NCBI RefSeq assembly: GCF_002024165.1
Contig: NZ_MWQN01000001.1
Location: forward strand, 5,766,001-5,830,000
DNA from: Embleya scabrispora
GTDB lineage: Bacteria; Actinomycetota; Actinomycetes; Streptomycetales; Streptomycetaceae
DNA: 64,000 nt
Direction of reading: 5' to 3'
The position numbers and the translations under genes were made by a program. A model generated the notes under the pieces. It saw nothing but the letters and a program-made list of their open reading frames with translations, was not told the DNA's origin and made no database searches. Shown one piece after another: positions 25,801 through 33,649 of this stretch (positions within the stretch are counted from its first letter, which is position 1; the number at the start of each line of letters is the position of its first letter).

Positions 25801-27519
25801 GTCCAGCAACTCGCGGACGCCCTCCGGGCCGTGCCGCTCCCAGACCCGGATGTACGCGTACTGCTGGGCGATCTTGCGGCAGCCGAACCCCAGGGCCAGA
25901 GCCGCCAGTTCGGGCTCGCCGCAGACCACGAGCGGAAGCAGCGTGCGGCGGTCGCCGCCGGCGAGGAGTTCCTTGCGCAGACCCGGGTCCAGCGGCGCGC
26001 GGCGGGCGATGGTGCGGCGCAGCGACGGGGTCGAGCGCATACTCATGTACGCGGCGGCGTCCACCGCCGGGACCCGCTTGTCGACCAGGCGGGCCAATTC
26101 GCGGACGTCCAGGCCGATGTTGCGCGCCAACGCCTCCCACGCGCGCGGGTCGGTGGAGGCGATAGCCGCCTCGTGTACGCGCCGCGGCAGCGAGCCGCTG
26201 GAGAGCAGGTCGCGGACCAGCGCGTCGGGCAGCGCGGGCAACACCTCGCGCAGGTCGTCGGGGTCGGCCGAGGTGAGCAGGTAGCGGTAGGGCTTGGTCA
26301 GGGTCGGCGGCGGACCGCCGACCGGTTCCGCCGGCGCGGTGATGGTGCCGGCCGCGATCTCGGCCAACAACGCGGGCAGCGTCGCACGGTGCCGGGGCAG
26401 CACGGCGCGCAGCGTGTGCCAGCGGTCGCCGTGCGCGCCCAGCCGGCGGTGCAGCAGCTCGCGCAGCTCGGCGTGGTCCGGGAGTTCGAGCAGGGTGGCC
26501 ACGGCGGTACGGGCGGGGGTCACCTCGTGGATGATCCGCGCCACGTCGCCGGGCTCGGCCGAATCGCGGGTGAGCACGGCGATTCGGGCCAGTGCCGGGT
26601 GTTTGGGCAGATCGATCGCCGCGCGCAGTACGGCCGGCGTCGGCCGGGCCACCGGGCCGACCGCCGTCGGATAGGCCGTGTAGAGCGCGACGAGCAGCTC
26701 CTCCGGACACTCGTCGTCGGCGGCCAGCACCACGGCGATCGCCTCCGGCAGCGGTTCGTCCCGATGCGCCACGGTCACCGCGGCCCAATCGACCCCGCGC
26801 CGCCAGGTCGCCGGCCGGATCCCGGCCCGCAACTCGGCGATCAGCCCCACGGCCCCCTCGGCCTCGGCGACGGCGGCCGCCAGATGCGCGCCGCCCGACT
26901 CCTGCGCACCACCCGGCCCGTCCGCGAGCGCGGCGACCTCGGGCCGTACATGTCGCACCGCCTCCGCCAACAGCCCATCTCCGCCGAACCGTTGCAGCGA
27001 CAGCAGCCCCCTCAGCTCCTCCGCGACGGTCAACGCCCCGGCGCACACCCGCAACGCGTGCACGACCAACTCCGGCCGATCGGCCACCACCGCCGCGCCC
27101 AACCGGCGCGGCAGCGCGGTTTCGGCGGGCAGCGCGAGCAGTTCCGCGTGCAACGCGGCCAACGGATGCGGCTCGTCGGGATACCGGCCCGGCGCGAGCA
27201 CCACCCGGCGCATCCACGCGGCCGCTTCGGGGTGCGCGTACACGATGCGATCGACGACGGGGTCGGGCTGCTCCAACAGCGCGCCCAGATCGGCCGAGGT
27301 CAGCGCCGACGAGTTGGTTGCCACGGCCCGCCGGACCCACGGATCGGGGTCGAGCGCGGCCAACGAGCGCAGGCGCGGGGTGAGTCCCTTGTCGGCGAGC
27401 AGTGCGGCGATCACCTCGTCGCCGAGGCGATGACGGACCCGGCCGAGGTCGCCCACCGCGGCCCCTTCGAACAAGAGTCCGACCAGCAAGGCCTTGTTCG
27501 CGACCTGAACCCCAGACAC
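22870..27519 (-). CDS. Giant alpha-solenoid (leucine-rich-repeat-variant-like) protein of unknown function
   Basis: The product is about 1549 residues. I placed the start at GTG 27519 behind a GGGGGG tract; GTG 27522 is equally possible. No signal peptide or membrane segment is visible. The N-terminal 100 residues resemble leucine-rich-repeat-variant/HEAT repeats (LRSLAALDPDPWVRRAVATN then ALTSADLGALLEQPDP). Ala/Leu-rich helical hairpins with Asp-Pro turns continue through most of the length, e.g. LSTFDAPGYEYPGWLYEACF and LLALDPDLRAQLLMSHRPT. A short Arg-rich linker (RRSREREAEPDRTSR) lies in the middle. I see no Walker, protease, nuclease or kinase motif. A scaffold or peptide-binding role is inference. 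Base composition matches the neighbours. Confidence 0.75.
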   Translation of the reverse strand: MSGVQVANKALLVGLLFEGAAVGDLGRVRHRLGDEVIAALLADKGLTPRLRSLAALDPDPWVRRAVATNSSALTSADLGALLEQPDPVVDRIVYAHPEAAAWMRRVVLAPGRYPDEPHPLAALHAELLALPAETALPRRLGAAVVADRPELVVHALRVCAGALTVAEELRGLLSLQRFGGDGLLAEAVRHVRPEVAALADGPGGAQESGGAHLAAAVAEAEGAVGLIAELRAGIRPATWRRGVDWAAVTVAHRDEPLPEAIAVVLAADDECPEELLVALYTAYPTAVGPVARPTPAVLRAAIDLPKHPALARIAVLTRDSAEPGDVARIIHEVTPARTAVATLLELPDHAELRELLHRRLGAHGDRWHTLRAVLPRHRATLPALLAEIAAGTITAPAEPVGGPPPTLTKPYRYLLTSADPDDLREVLPALPDALVRDLLSSGSLPRRVHEAAIASTDPRAWEALARNIGLDVRELARLVDKRVPAVDAAAYMSMRSTPSLRRTIARRAPLDPGLRKELLAGGDRRTLLPLVVCGEPELAALALGFGCRKIAQQYAYIRVWERHGPEGVRELLDATGTSTAAQVRKRVEAALKAEDGLADLRASGEPYDDPATLPNRFQTRTSRTAVRDLVHEPYAHDFPLLMAANRVEPFAYEALDDLIRHEDATDADRASLQLELVNFLRDYGRRAVDFAPREWLRTKAFNRDEDWANAAVEHGLLDPVDLVDVAYPAHAVVASIKRMSPTLVVGPMRDRLTELTRDHLAGHTEALAIAVGLVEEFNGSLAELVTLAGQAAGPRPDAEEVARADAAALVQARREAAESALTASVPATASPATPAANARRSREREAEPDRTSRLVAVDLLRTLAGAAGGDPEAAPVPDDPAVLAALASLSTFDAPGYEYPGWLYEACFASESVEPRVALGRRVFDESVANDLIDLGEPEVLAALGENKGLEKPTADRVAAILAGRPTGRPAQYPSRDTWPGSAAPAAFLRWIRDYFVEGRGGGGEYLAEGAYRHGIVGPTDILGILPTRALTPLPRKWRSRIVAAPIDRAVGTLVADRLGVDPDRWLRALTAMGTAGDRPITELLETAVESEPVAEADREAAWQRLESPHTVEAAVVWEAEWRVPRAWLWPAGDLLLHASAEALVAILPRLGPHAYPSLWAYSRHIEYSSRALDEYPFLANDHAALRIVATHTESPLLLKRLLGLDDPELNRDLYGSPLEDEGASIRRVVLSRVPQGRPTTGPDDLLALDPDLRAQLLMSHRPTASLLSALRLKVEAADPEIVEHALRQLGRKVSLSDRLIGARGLLRHGGADRIGALVEEGVLGATAGRLVAKALTEADPDATLTARIDRERSGDKLVAKLRRCTGVADTDEAMDLPYIQDWDLILAEHEREPFPREVLSRLVLQRDSPARLLELGPVDFYAARRSALLDPAHARASIATGRSALGDATWYTHLDDLVTRGHLTGRDLVHKARGAATILRWIAESTHRLEVPTRIRATGHEARTEIESILTTTKPHWPHVYAALTAQDPTWHPESPTSTIHNLLTRTP

Positions 27520-27925
27520 CACACGCCCCCCACACTCACCTGTTCGGTTACCGGGATCCACCCCATCACAACGGCCGGACATCGGGCGTGTCGACCCCGC
27601 GGCAAACGGCCCCGAACCTGCCCCGAGCAGCGCCCCGCAGCGCCCCCGCCCTCGCCCCCGCCCCGGTCCAGACCCCGTCCGGACGTGTCGACCTGTGGTG
27701 GTTACGGGTACAACCGATCGAGTCCTCCCAAGTAATACGACCTGTCCGGATCTTGGTCGAGCACGTCGTGGGTCGCGATGCCGCACCGTGTGGGGTTCGG
27801 GGACATTCCCGAGGGCTGCGGGGTACCGGGGCACGGGTCGTGGCGCGTAGCGGCCGCCGGTGGGTCAGGTCCTGGTGGAGGCCCTGCCCGGCGGGTCTTG
27901 GCCCGCTCGAAAGGACGGTTCGGTG
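27520..27925. other. Divergent intergenic region
   Basis: The gap of about 400 bases separates the start of the solenoid gene from the start of the carboxylate-amine ligase gene and must contain both promoters. The central part is C-rich (27640-27680). TACGGGTACAACCG near 27700 and CAAGTAATACGACC near 27729 are the least GC-rich spots and could hold -10 elements. I see no convincing gene, repeat or palindrome. Confidence 0.4.
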
Positions 27926-29034
27926 ATGACCACCCTGGGTGTCGAGGAGGAGTACCTGCTCGTGGACCCGGTCAGCGGCCTACCGGCACCGGCGGCGGAA
28001 CGGGTCCGCGCGGAGGCGTGCCTGCGGCCCGGTCTCGGTGTCGGCGATGTACAACCCGAGCTGCTCAAGGCGCAGTTGGAGGTGGCGACCCCCGTCTGCA
28101 ACTCGCTCGACGAGATCGGCGGACACCTGCATCGCATGCGCGGCGAGTTGTCGGCGGCGGCCGAACGCAGCGGTTGCCGGATGATCGCCTGCGGGACCGC
28201 GCCCGTGGGCAACGGGAAGATGATGGAGATCAGCGAACACCCGCGCTATCTGGCGATCCGGGCGAACGCCCGCCGGTTGGCCGACGTGCAGCTGATCCAC
28301 GGGATGCACGTACATGTCGCCGTGCCGGATCGGGAGACCGGCGTGCAAGTGGTCAACCGGATCCGGCCCTGGTTGCCCGTGTTGGTCGCGATGGGCGCCA
28401 ACTCGCCGATCTGGCAGGGCATGGACACCGGGTTCGCCAGCTGGCGAACGATCCATTACGCGCGCTGGCCGGTGGAGGGGCAACCTCCGGTGTTCCTGGA
28501 CCTGGAGGAGTACGAGCGGCGGGTGGACGCGCTGCTCGCGGTGGGGGTGATGCTGGATCGGGGTCAGGTGTACTGGCAGGTGCGGCTGTCCGAGCGGTTC
28601 CCGACCATCGAGATCCGCTGCCCCGACGTGCAACTGCGGGCGGACGACGCGGTGATGCTGGCCGGCCTGGTGCGGGCCCTGGTGGTGACCGCGTTGCAAC
28701 AACACGACAAGAAGGCGCCGTACGCCGCGCCCGACCAGGAACTGCTGCGCGCCGCCTGCTGGATGGCCGCCCGCGACGGACTGGAAGCGGAACTGTTCGG
28801 ACCGGTGGGGCCGGCGGGCGTTGCCCGGCGGATCGACGCGGGGACCTGGTCGGCGAGCTGCTGCGGCACGTGGCCCCGGTGCTGGAGCAATTCGGGGACA
28901 CCGCGCAGGTGTTCGCGCTGGTGGACCGGATGATCCTGGAGGGGACCGGGGCCGATCGCCAGCGGGCGGCGTTCGCCGCCGGGGGAATGCAGAGCGTCAT
29001 GGACCTGCTGATCTCGGACACCGCGCCGAGGTAG
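27926..29034 (+). CDS. YbdK-type carboxylate-amine (glutamate-cysteine) ligase, frameshifted near the 3' end
   Basis: The family is GCS2 (glutamate-cysteine ligase 2, YbdK-like), usually ~370 residues. MTTLGVEEEYLLVD opens the domain; GMHVHVAVPD, MGANSPIWQGMDTGFASWRT and ERFPTIEIRCPDV are conserved motifs. AAGGA precedes GTG 27923 and ATG 27926. In this frame the protein drifts into unrelated sequence after RRIDAG and stops at 28933. The normal C-terminus (DLVGELLRHVAPVLEQFGD then GTGADRQRAAF) continues in the next frame to 29034. The switch is in a G run at 28840-28843, where one missing G explains everything. Either the gene is a recent pseudogene or the base is an assembly error. The intact enzyme would join a glutamate-like carboxylate to an amine with ATP. 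Confidence 0.82.
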
Positions 29035-29138
29035 GAGCAGCGCCGACGCCGGGGGCAGGGGGATCGGTCGGGGGTTCGGGGGATACGGCCGGGAAGAAAG
29101 GGGCTGACGGGGGACGGCCCGGCGGGCAGGGTGGGGGT

Positions 29139-30965
29139 GTGTCGACTCCTTCGCACCACCCGACTCCCGCGCCTCGGACCGGACACCTGGTGGTGTGCGG
29201 CGACGACGCGCTCGCGCAGCGACTCTCCTACGAACTGGCGCGCGTCTACGGGGAACACGTGACCGTGCTGCTGCCCTCGGTGCACCGCAATCACGGGCCC
29301 CAGATCGACGATCTCGCCCGGGCCGGCGGTGTGGCGGTGGTCGAGGCCGCCGAGGCGGACGACGACGCGCTGCGCTCGGCGGGCGTCCCGGGCGCGGCGG
29401 CCCTGGCGTTGGTGTACCGCGACGACCGGGCCAACATCCACGCGGCGCTGCGGGCGCGCCGACTGGATCCGCGGATCCGCCTGGTGGTGCGGCTGTACAA
29501 CCGCAAACTGGGCCGGCATCTGGAGGACCTGCTGGATCGGGCGGTCGCGTCCCGGGCCGACGACGGGTCGGCCCGGGACGTGACCACCACCGTGCTCTCC
29601 GACGCGGACACCGCCACCCCCGCGCTGGTCGCGGCGGCGATCTCCGGCGCGGACAAGGTGGTCCAGGCCGACGGGCTGCTGCTGCGGGTGGCCGAGCGGC
29701 CGGCCGCCGAACCCGATCCGGCGCCGTACCGGTACACCCTCGCACTGGCCGCCGACGGCTCCGGCGGCAGCCCCGACCTGCTGCCGGACGAGGCCGACGT
29801 GGTCGCGTCCGGGACGGCCCGGGGGCGGACCGTGCTGGAGACGATCGGCCTCGCCGAGGGCGCCGCGACGCCCGTCAACCGACCCCGGATGCCCCCGGCG
29901 CTGCCGGTGGCCACACTCTTCCCGCGCCGGCTGCGCTACGCCGTGGTCGGCCTGGTGGCGCTGTTGTTCGTGTTCGCGGGGTTGACGTGGTGGGTCACCC
30001 GGGATCCGCCGATGCGCGCCGCGTACCGCTCGATCCTGGACGTGTTCGGAATGGGCGATCCCGCGATCGGCGAGAACACCGGGCGGCAGATCCTCCAGGT
30101 CCTGTCCGGAATGGCCGGAATGGCGCTGCTGCCCCTGCTGTTCGCGGTGGTGCTGGAGAGCCTGGGCACGTTCCGCACCGCGACCATCCAGCGATTGCCA
30201 CCGCGCGCCATCGCCGATCACGTGGTGCTGCTCGGACTGGGCAAAATCGGTACGCGGGTGCTGGATCGGCTGTGCGACCTGGGCATCCCCGTGGTGTGCG
30301 TGGAACGCGACCCGCAGGCACTCGGCATCGCGACCGCACACGCCCGGCGGGTACCGCTGGTGATCGGCGACGTGACCCGCGAAGGCGTCCTGGAGGCCGC
30401 GCACATCGGGACGAGCCGGGCCCTGCTGGCGCTCACCAGCGACGACGCGATCAACCTGGAGGCGGTCCTGTACGCCCGCGAGGTGGATCCCGAACTGCGG
30501 GTGGTGCTGAGGCTGTTCGACGACGACTTCGCCAAGTCCGTGAACGCGACGCTGCGCCAGTCGTATCCGCTCGCGCGCACCCGCAGCCGCAGTGTGTCGT
30601 CGTTGTCCGCACCGGCGTTCGCGGGCGCGCTGATGGGGCGCCAGATCCTCGGCGCGATCTCGGTGGAGCGCGAGGTGCTGCTGTTCGCGGCGGTCGACGT
30701 CGCGGGCCACCCGGAACTCCAGGGCCACACCGTCGCGCAATCGTTTCGGGCGGGCCGATGGCGGGTCCTGGCCCTGGACACGACCGAGCGGCCCGCGCCC
30801 GGTGCGGCCGCGTCGCCGGGTGCGCGCCGCTCGGTCGTCGTACCCTCCTCGGATCACCGGCTGCTCCCGACGGATCGGGTCGTCCTGGCCGCCACCCGCC
30901 AGGGGCTCGCGGAACTCCTGCGTGAGGACGTGAGCCGGGCCGACCGGGGCCCGAGCGAACCGTGA
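29139..30965 (+). CDS. Channel-like membrane protein with two TrkA-N (RCK-like) NAD-binding domains
   Basis: The protein is 608 residues from GTG 29139. The first TrkA-N domain covers residues about 14-130 (HLVVCGDDALAQRL). Two membrane segments lie at about 265-286 and 317-341. Between them, residues 291-310 occupy the place of a pore helix and selectivity filter, but the canonical TVGYGD is VFGMGD. The second TrkA-N domain (360-480) has a good dinucleotide signature, VLLGLGKIGTRVL, and a TrkA-C-like tail follows. Known relatives are K+ channel or CASTOR/POLLUX-type proteins gated by soluble Rossmann domains. Whether this one conducts K+ is doubtful given the filter. It follows the frameshifted ligase gene and ends before a strong convergent terminator. 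Confidence 0.85.
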   Translation: MSTPSHHPTPAPRTGHLVVCGDDALAQRLSYELARVYGEHVTVLLPSVHRNHGPQIDDLARAGGVAVVEAAEADDDALRSAGVPGAAALALVYRDDRANIHAALRARRLDPRIRLVVRLYNRKLGRHLEDLLDRAVASRADDGSARDVTTTVLSDADTATPALVAAAISGADKVVQADGLLLRVAERPAAEPDPAPYRYTLALAADGSGGSPDLLPDEADVVASGTARGRTVLETIGLAEGAATPVNRPRMPPALPVATLFPRRLRYAVVGLVALLFVFAGLTWWVTRDPPMRAAYRSILDVFGMGDPAIGENTGRQILQVLSGMAGMALLPLLFAVVLESLGTFRTATIQRLPPRAIADHVVLLGLGKIGTRVLDRLCDLGIPVVCVERDPQALGIATAHARRVPLVIGDVTREGVLEAAHIGTSRALLALTSDDAINLEAVLYAREVDPELRVVLRLFDDDFAKSVNATLRQSYPLARTRSRSVSSLSAPAFAGALMGRQILGAISVEREVLLFAAVDVAGHPELQGHTVAQSFRAGRWRVLALDTTERPAPGAAASPGARRSVVVPSSDHRLLPTDRVVLAATRQGLAELLREDVSRADRGPSEP

Positions 30966-31050
30966 ACGACGGCGGTGCGTACGCGGCGGATCGGTCGGGC
31001 GATCGCGGTTCGCGCCGCACCGCCGACGTTCGGGCCGCGCCACGCGGGCC

Positions 31051-31086
31051 GCCCTGCCCGGGCCGGGAATCGTGGCCGGGCAGGGC
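31051..31086. terminator. Bidirectional terminator
   Basis: A perfect 11-bp stem (31051-31061 with 31076-31086) and a 14-base loop lie between the convergent channel-like and YbaK genes. Confidence 0.75.
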
Positions 31087-31116
31087 GTGGGGGCGTCGGA
31101 TGGACTCCGGCGTCGG

Positions 31117-31662
31117 TCAGGCGATCGGGATGCCGAGGTCCGGAACGACCTCCGCGCCCGGGAGTTCGGCCAGCAGCCGACCCGGGACCCACAACTTCGA
31201 GCCGCGGATCCCGGAGCCGACCACGATTCCCGGATGCGCGGCCACGGCGGCGTCGATCAGGACGGGCCAGTCGGCGGGCAGGCCGATCGGGGTGATGCCG
31301 CCGTACTCCATCCCGGTCGCGGCCAACACCACGTCCACCGGCGCGAACGAGGCCTTGCGCGCGTCGAGTCGGCGTCGTACCAGGCCGTTGACGTCCGCGC
31401 GGGTGGTGGCGGCGATCAGGCAGGCCGCGTAGCCGACGGTGCCGCCGCGCTTGGCCGCGATCACCACACAGTTCGCGCCGTCGGCCGGGGCCACGTCGTA
31501 GCGGTCGCAGAACGCGGCGGTGTCCGCCAGTTCCGGATCGATCGCGGCCACCTTCACCAGCTCGGCGGACGCGGGCGGCCAACCGGCCAGTGCGCGGGCT
31601 ACGGGCTCCGCGAGCAACTCGGGTCGGGTCAGGGCGGGATGCAGGTCGAGTGCGGTGGTCAT
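31117..31662 (-). CDS. YbaK/EbsC-family (aminoacyl-tRNA deacylase-like) protein
   Basis: The protein is 181 residues with the YbaK/ProX editing fold. Supporting segments are ANCVVIAAKRGGTVGYAACL, VRRRLDARKASFAPVDVVL, and TGMEYGGITPIGLP, where the last matches the conserved GG(V/I)(S/T)P(I/F/L)G motif. Family members hydrolyse mischarged tRNA (for example Ala- or Cys-tRNA(Pro)). The exact substrate of this clade is not established. The start ATG 31662 has only a weak ribosome binding site. It is on the same strand as the hemerythrin gene, 92 bases downstream of that gene's stop. Confidence 0.87.
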   Translation of the reverse strand: MTTALDLHPALTRPELLAEPVARALAGWPPASAELVKVAAIDPELADTAAFCDRYDVAPADGANCVVIAAKRGGTVGYAACLIAATTRADVNGLVRRRLDARKASFAPVDVVLAATGMEYGGITPIGLPADWPVLIDAAVAAHPGIVVGSGIRGSKLWVPGRLLAELPGAEVVPDLGIPIA

Positions 31663-31754
31663 GGACCCATCCAAACGCACCCGACGCGGCGATGCGCGCA
31701 GCCGGGCCCGGCGGCGGTACCCGGTCCGGAGCCCGGCGGGCGGCGGGCACCGGG

Positions 31755-32423
31755 TCAGCCTCGGACCCGGCGGACCATGCGGGCGTACATCGGCCGGCCC
31801 ATCACGTACCAGATCAGCCGGGCCTGGAGCGGGAGCCCGCCCAGCATCTGCGCCCGCTCCCGGTCCGTCGCATCCTCCAGGACGATGCCGAGCAGCAGCA
31901 GGATCTGCGGCTTGGGCGTGGACTCGACGAAGTGTTCGCCCAAGGCATGCCACTCCGCCGCGGTGAGCAGGCGCTGGGCCAGCGGCAGCAGTTCGCCCTC
32001 CTCGTCGTCCAGGTGTTCGATCAGCGCCGCGCGGTGTTCGACGAGCGCCGCGACCAGCGCGTCGCGTTCGGCGACCCCGGCACCCGCCGCCCAGGCGGTG
32101 GCCGATTGCTCGGCCGCGGCCAGCGAACCGGCGACCCGCTCGTGCTGGGCCTCCATCCGCAACACCAGCTCGGCCTCCAGGTCGACGCGGGCCAGCAGCG
32201 GCGGCCACAGCAGCTCGTCCTCGCCGGTGTGGTGGCCGTGCAGACCGAGGCGGTACAGGTCGAAGTGCTCGGCGAGCACCTTGGCACGAGCGGTGTCACC
32301 CGGCTCGACCGCGCCGATCAGCTCGATCAGCAGCCGCGATTCGCGCCGCAACCCGCGGTGGATGACGGCCATCTCGCGGGTGTCGAAGCCGGCCTGCGCG
32401 GGGGTGATGGGGGTGGTGGTCAT
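31755..32423 (-). CDS. Hemerythrin (HHE) domain protein
   Basis: The protein is 222 residues. The four-helix hemerythrin-like domain covers residues about 15-160. Candidate di-iron ligands are the His in AVIHRGLRRES, the cluster HGHHTGEDELLWP (His and Glu), His in MEAQHERVAG, and HLDDEEGELLP. The C-terminal ~45 residues form a conserved extension common in actinomycete HHE proteins (GLPLQARLIWYVMGRPMYAR). It should bind a non-haem di-iron centre and could sense O2, NO or peroxide. ATG 32423 has AAGGG ten bases upstream. It is divergent from the SARP regulator gene. Confidence 0.9.
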   Translation of the reverse strand: MTTTPITPAQAGFDTREMAVIHRGLRRESRLLIELIGAVEPGDTARAKVLAEHFDLYRLGLHGHHTGEDELLWPPLLARVDLEAELVLRMEAQHERVAGSLAAAEQSATAWAAGAGVAERDALVAALVEHRAALIEHLDDEEGELLPLAQRLLTAAEWHALGEHFVESTPKPQILLLLGIVLEDATDRERAQMLGGLPLQARLIWYVMGRPMYARMVRRVRG

Positions 32424-32611
32424 GGCGATGATCCCTTTCGGCGACCCCCGACCCGTCGTCGTGGGGAGTGGTGCAAGCCTGGTCCCGCCGTCTTGGAACA
32501 ATCCTGGAAGGCGCCTGGAAGGAACATGGAGCGGCCCGGTCGGGTTGTCCCAGGACCGGTACGGGTGGTCACCGGTGCGGACGTCGACGGATTCGGGTTG
32601 GGGTTGGAAAG

Positions 32612-33649
32612 ATGGTGTACCTGCGCGTGCTCGGCCCGTTCGAGGCCGAGGTGGCGGATGTGACCGTGCCTCTGGGCGGTCCCCGGCAGCGTGCGGTACT
32701 CGCGCTCCTGGCGGTGGCGCGCGGCCGGGTCGTGTCGATCGACCGCATGGTCGAGGACCTGTGGCGCGGCGAGCCACCGACGCAAGCGGTCACCTCGCTC
32801 CAGGCATACGTGTCCAACCTGCGCCGGTTGCTCGAACCCGGTCGGCCGCGCCGGGCACCGGCCACGATCCTGGTCAGCGCGGCGCCCGGCTACGCACTGC
32901 GACTGCCGGACGACGCGGTGGACGCGTGGCGCTTCGAACGCCTGCTCCACACCGCGCGCGAGCGGGTCGAGGCCGATCCGGCCGATGCCCGCAAGCTGGT
33001 CGAAACGGCGCTGGCGCTGTGGCGCGGACCGGCCTTCGCCGCTGCCTCGGACGAGCCGTGGGCCGTCGCCGAGGCCGCGCGTCTGGACGAGCTGCACGTG
33101 AGCGCCCGCGAACTGCACATCGCCGCCGGCCTGCGCTCCGGCGACCCGGCGGACGCGGCGGTCGACGCCGAACGCCTCACCCGCGACGCCCCGCTGCGCG
33201 AGGAGGGCTGGCGGCTGCACGCGCTGGCCCTGTGGGCGAGCCACCGCCAGGCCGACGCCCTGGCCACCCTTCGGCGAGCCCGCGCGGTGCTGGCGGACGA
33301 TGTCGGCCTGGATCCGGGGCCGGCGTTGACGGAGGTCGAGGAGGCGATCCTGGGGCAGCGGATGGAGGTGCTGCGGGCGGCGGTGGGGCCGGGGGTGAGG
33401 GCTCCGGCGTTGGTGCACGGGTCGGGGCCGGTCCCGACACCGCGGCCACCCCCATGGCGGTCCGGACTCCGGGGGCGGCGCGGGGCTCGGTACGGAGGTC
33501 CGCTCCGGCCACGGCTCCGGCATCGGCCTCGGCCTCGGTTCCGGTCCCGGCGAGCCGTTTGTCGGGCGGGACGAGGAGTTGGCCGCGTTGCTCCGGGTGG
33601 CTCGGGAGGCGGCGGCCGGTGGGGTTCGGGCCGCGCTGGTCACCGGTGA
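32612..33649 (+). CDS. SARP/AfsR-type regulator, N-terminal part (frameshifted)
   Basis: From ATG 32612 the frame encodes a transcriptional-regulator winged helix (VYLRVLGPFEAEVADVTVPL, QRAVLALLAVARGRVVSIDR, residues about 1-95) and a bacterial transcriptional activation domain (95-250, with DAWRFERLLHTARERVEADP and EEGWRLHALALWASHRQADA). These two domains define SARP/AfsR activators. After about base 33390 the frame turns into an Arg/Pro-rich string with no family similarity, although it stays open to 33649. The ATPase domain expected next is in another frame. The two pieces are most simply one gene broken by a +1 shift inside a Gly/Pro linker. Confidence 0.8.
   Translation: MVYLRVLGPFEAEVADVTVPLGGPRQRAVLALLAVARGRVVSIDRMVEDLWRGEPPTQAVTSLQAYVSNLRRLLEPGRPRRAPATILVSAAPGYALRLPDDAVDAWRFERLLHTARERVEADPADARKLVETALALWRGPAFAAASDEPWAVAEAARLDELHVSARELHIAAGLRSGDPADAAVDAERLTRDAPLREEGWRLHALALWASHRQADALATLRRARAVLADDVGLDPGPALTEVEEAILGQRMEVLRAAVGPGVRAPALVHGSGPVPTPRPPPWRSGLRGRRGARYGGPLRPRLRHRPRPRFRSRRAVCRAGRGVGRVAPGGSGGGGRWGSGRAGHR

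Noticed and set aside
23944-27735. A 1263-codon open frame on the plus strand opposite the solenoid gene
   Set aside because: It is an antisense shadow caused by high GC, with Arg/Gly/Gln-rich low-complexity translation. The minus-strand frame has helical-repeat structure and normal codon bias.
28836-28846. Programmed -1 frameshifting in the carboxylate-amine ligase gene
   Set aside because: There is no classical slippery heptamer and no clear downstream pseudoknot, and the family is not known to use recoding. A missing G is simpler.
33579-33581. TTG as the genuine start of a separate ATPase gene
   Set aside because: It falls inside the conserved FVGRDEEL region, has no ribosome binding site, and would remove part of the domain. 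A frameshifted single gene explains the data better.
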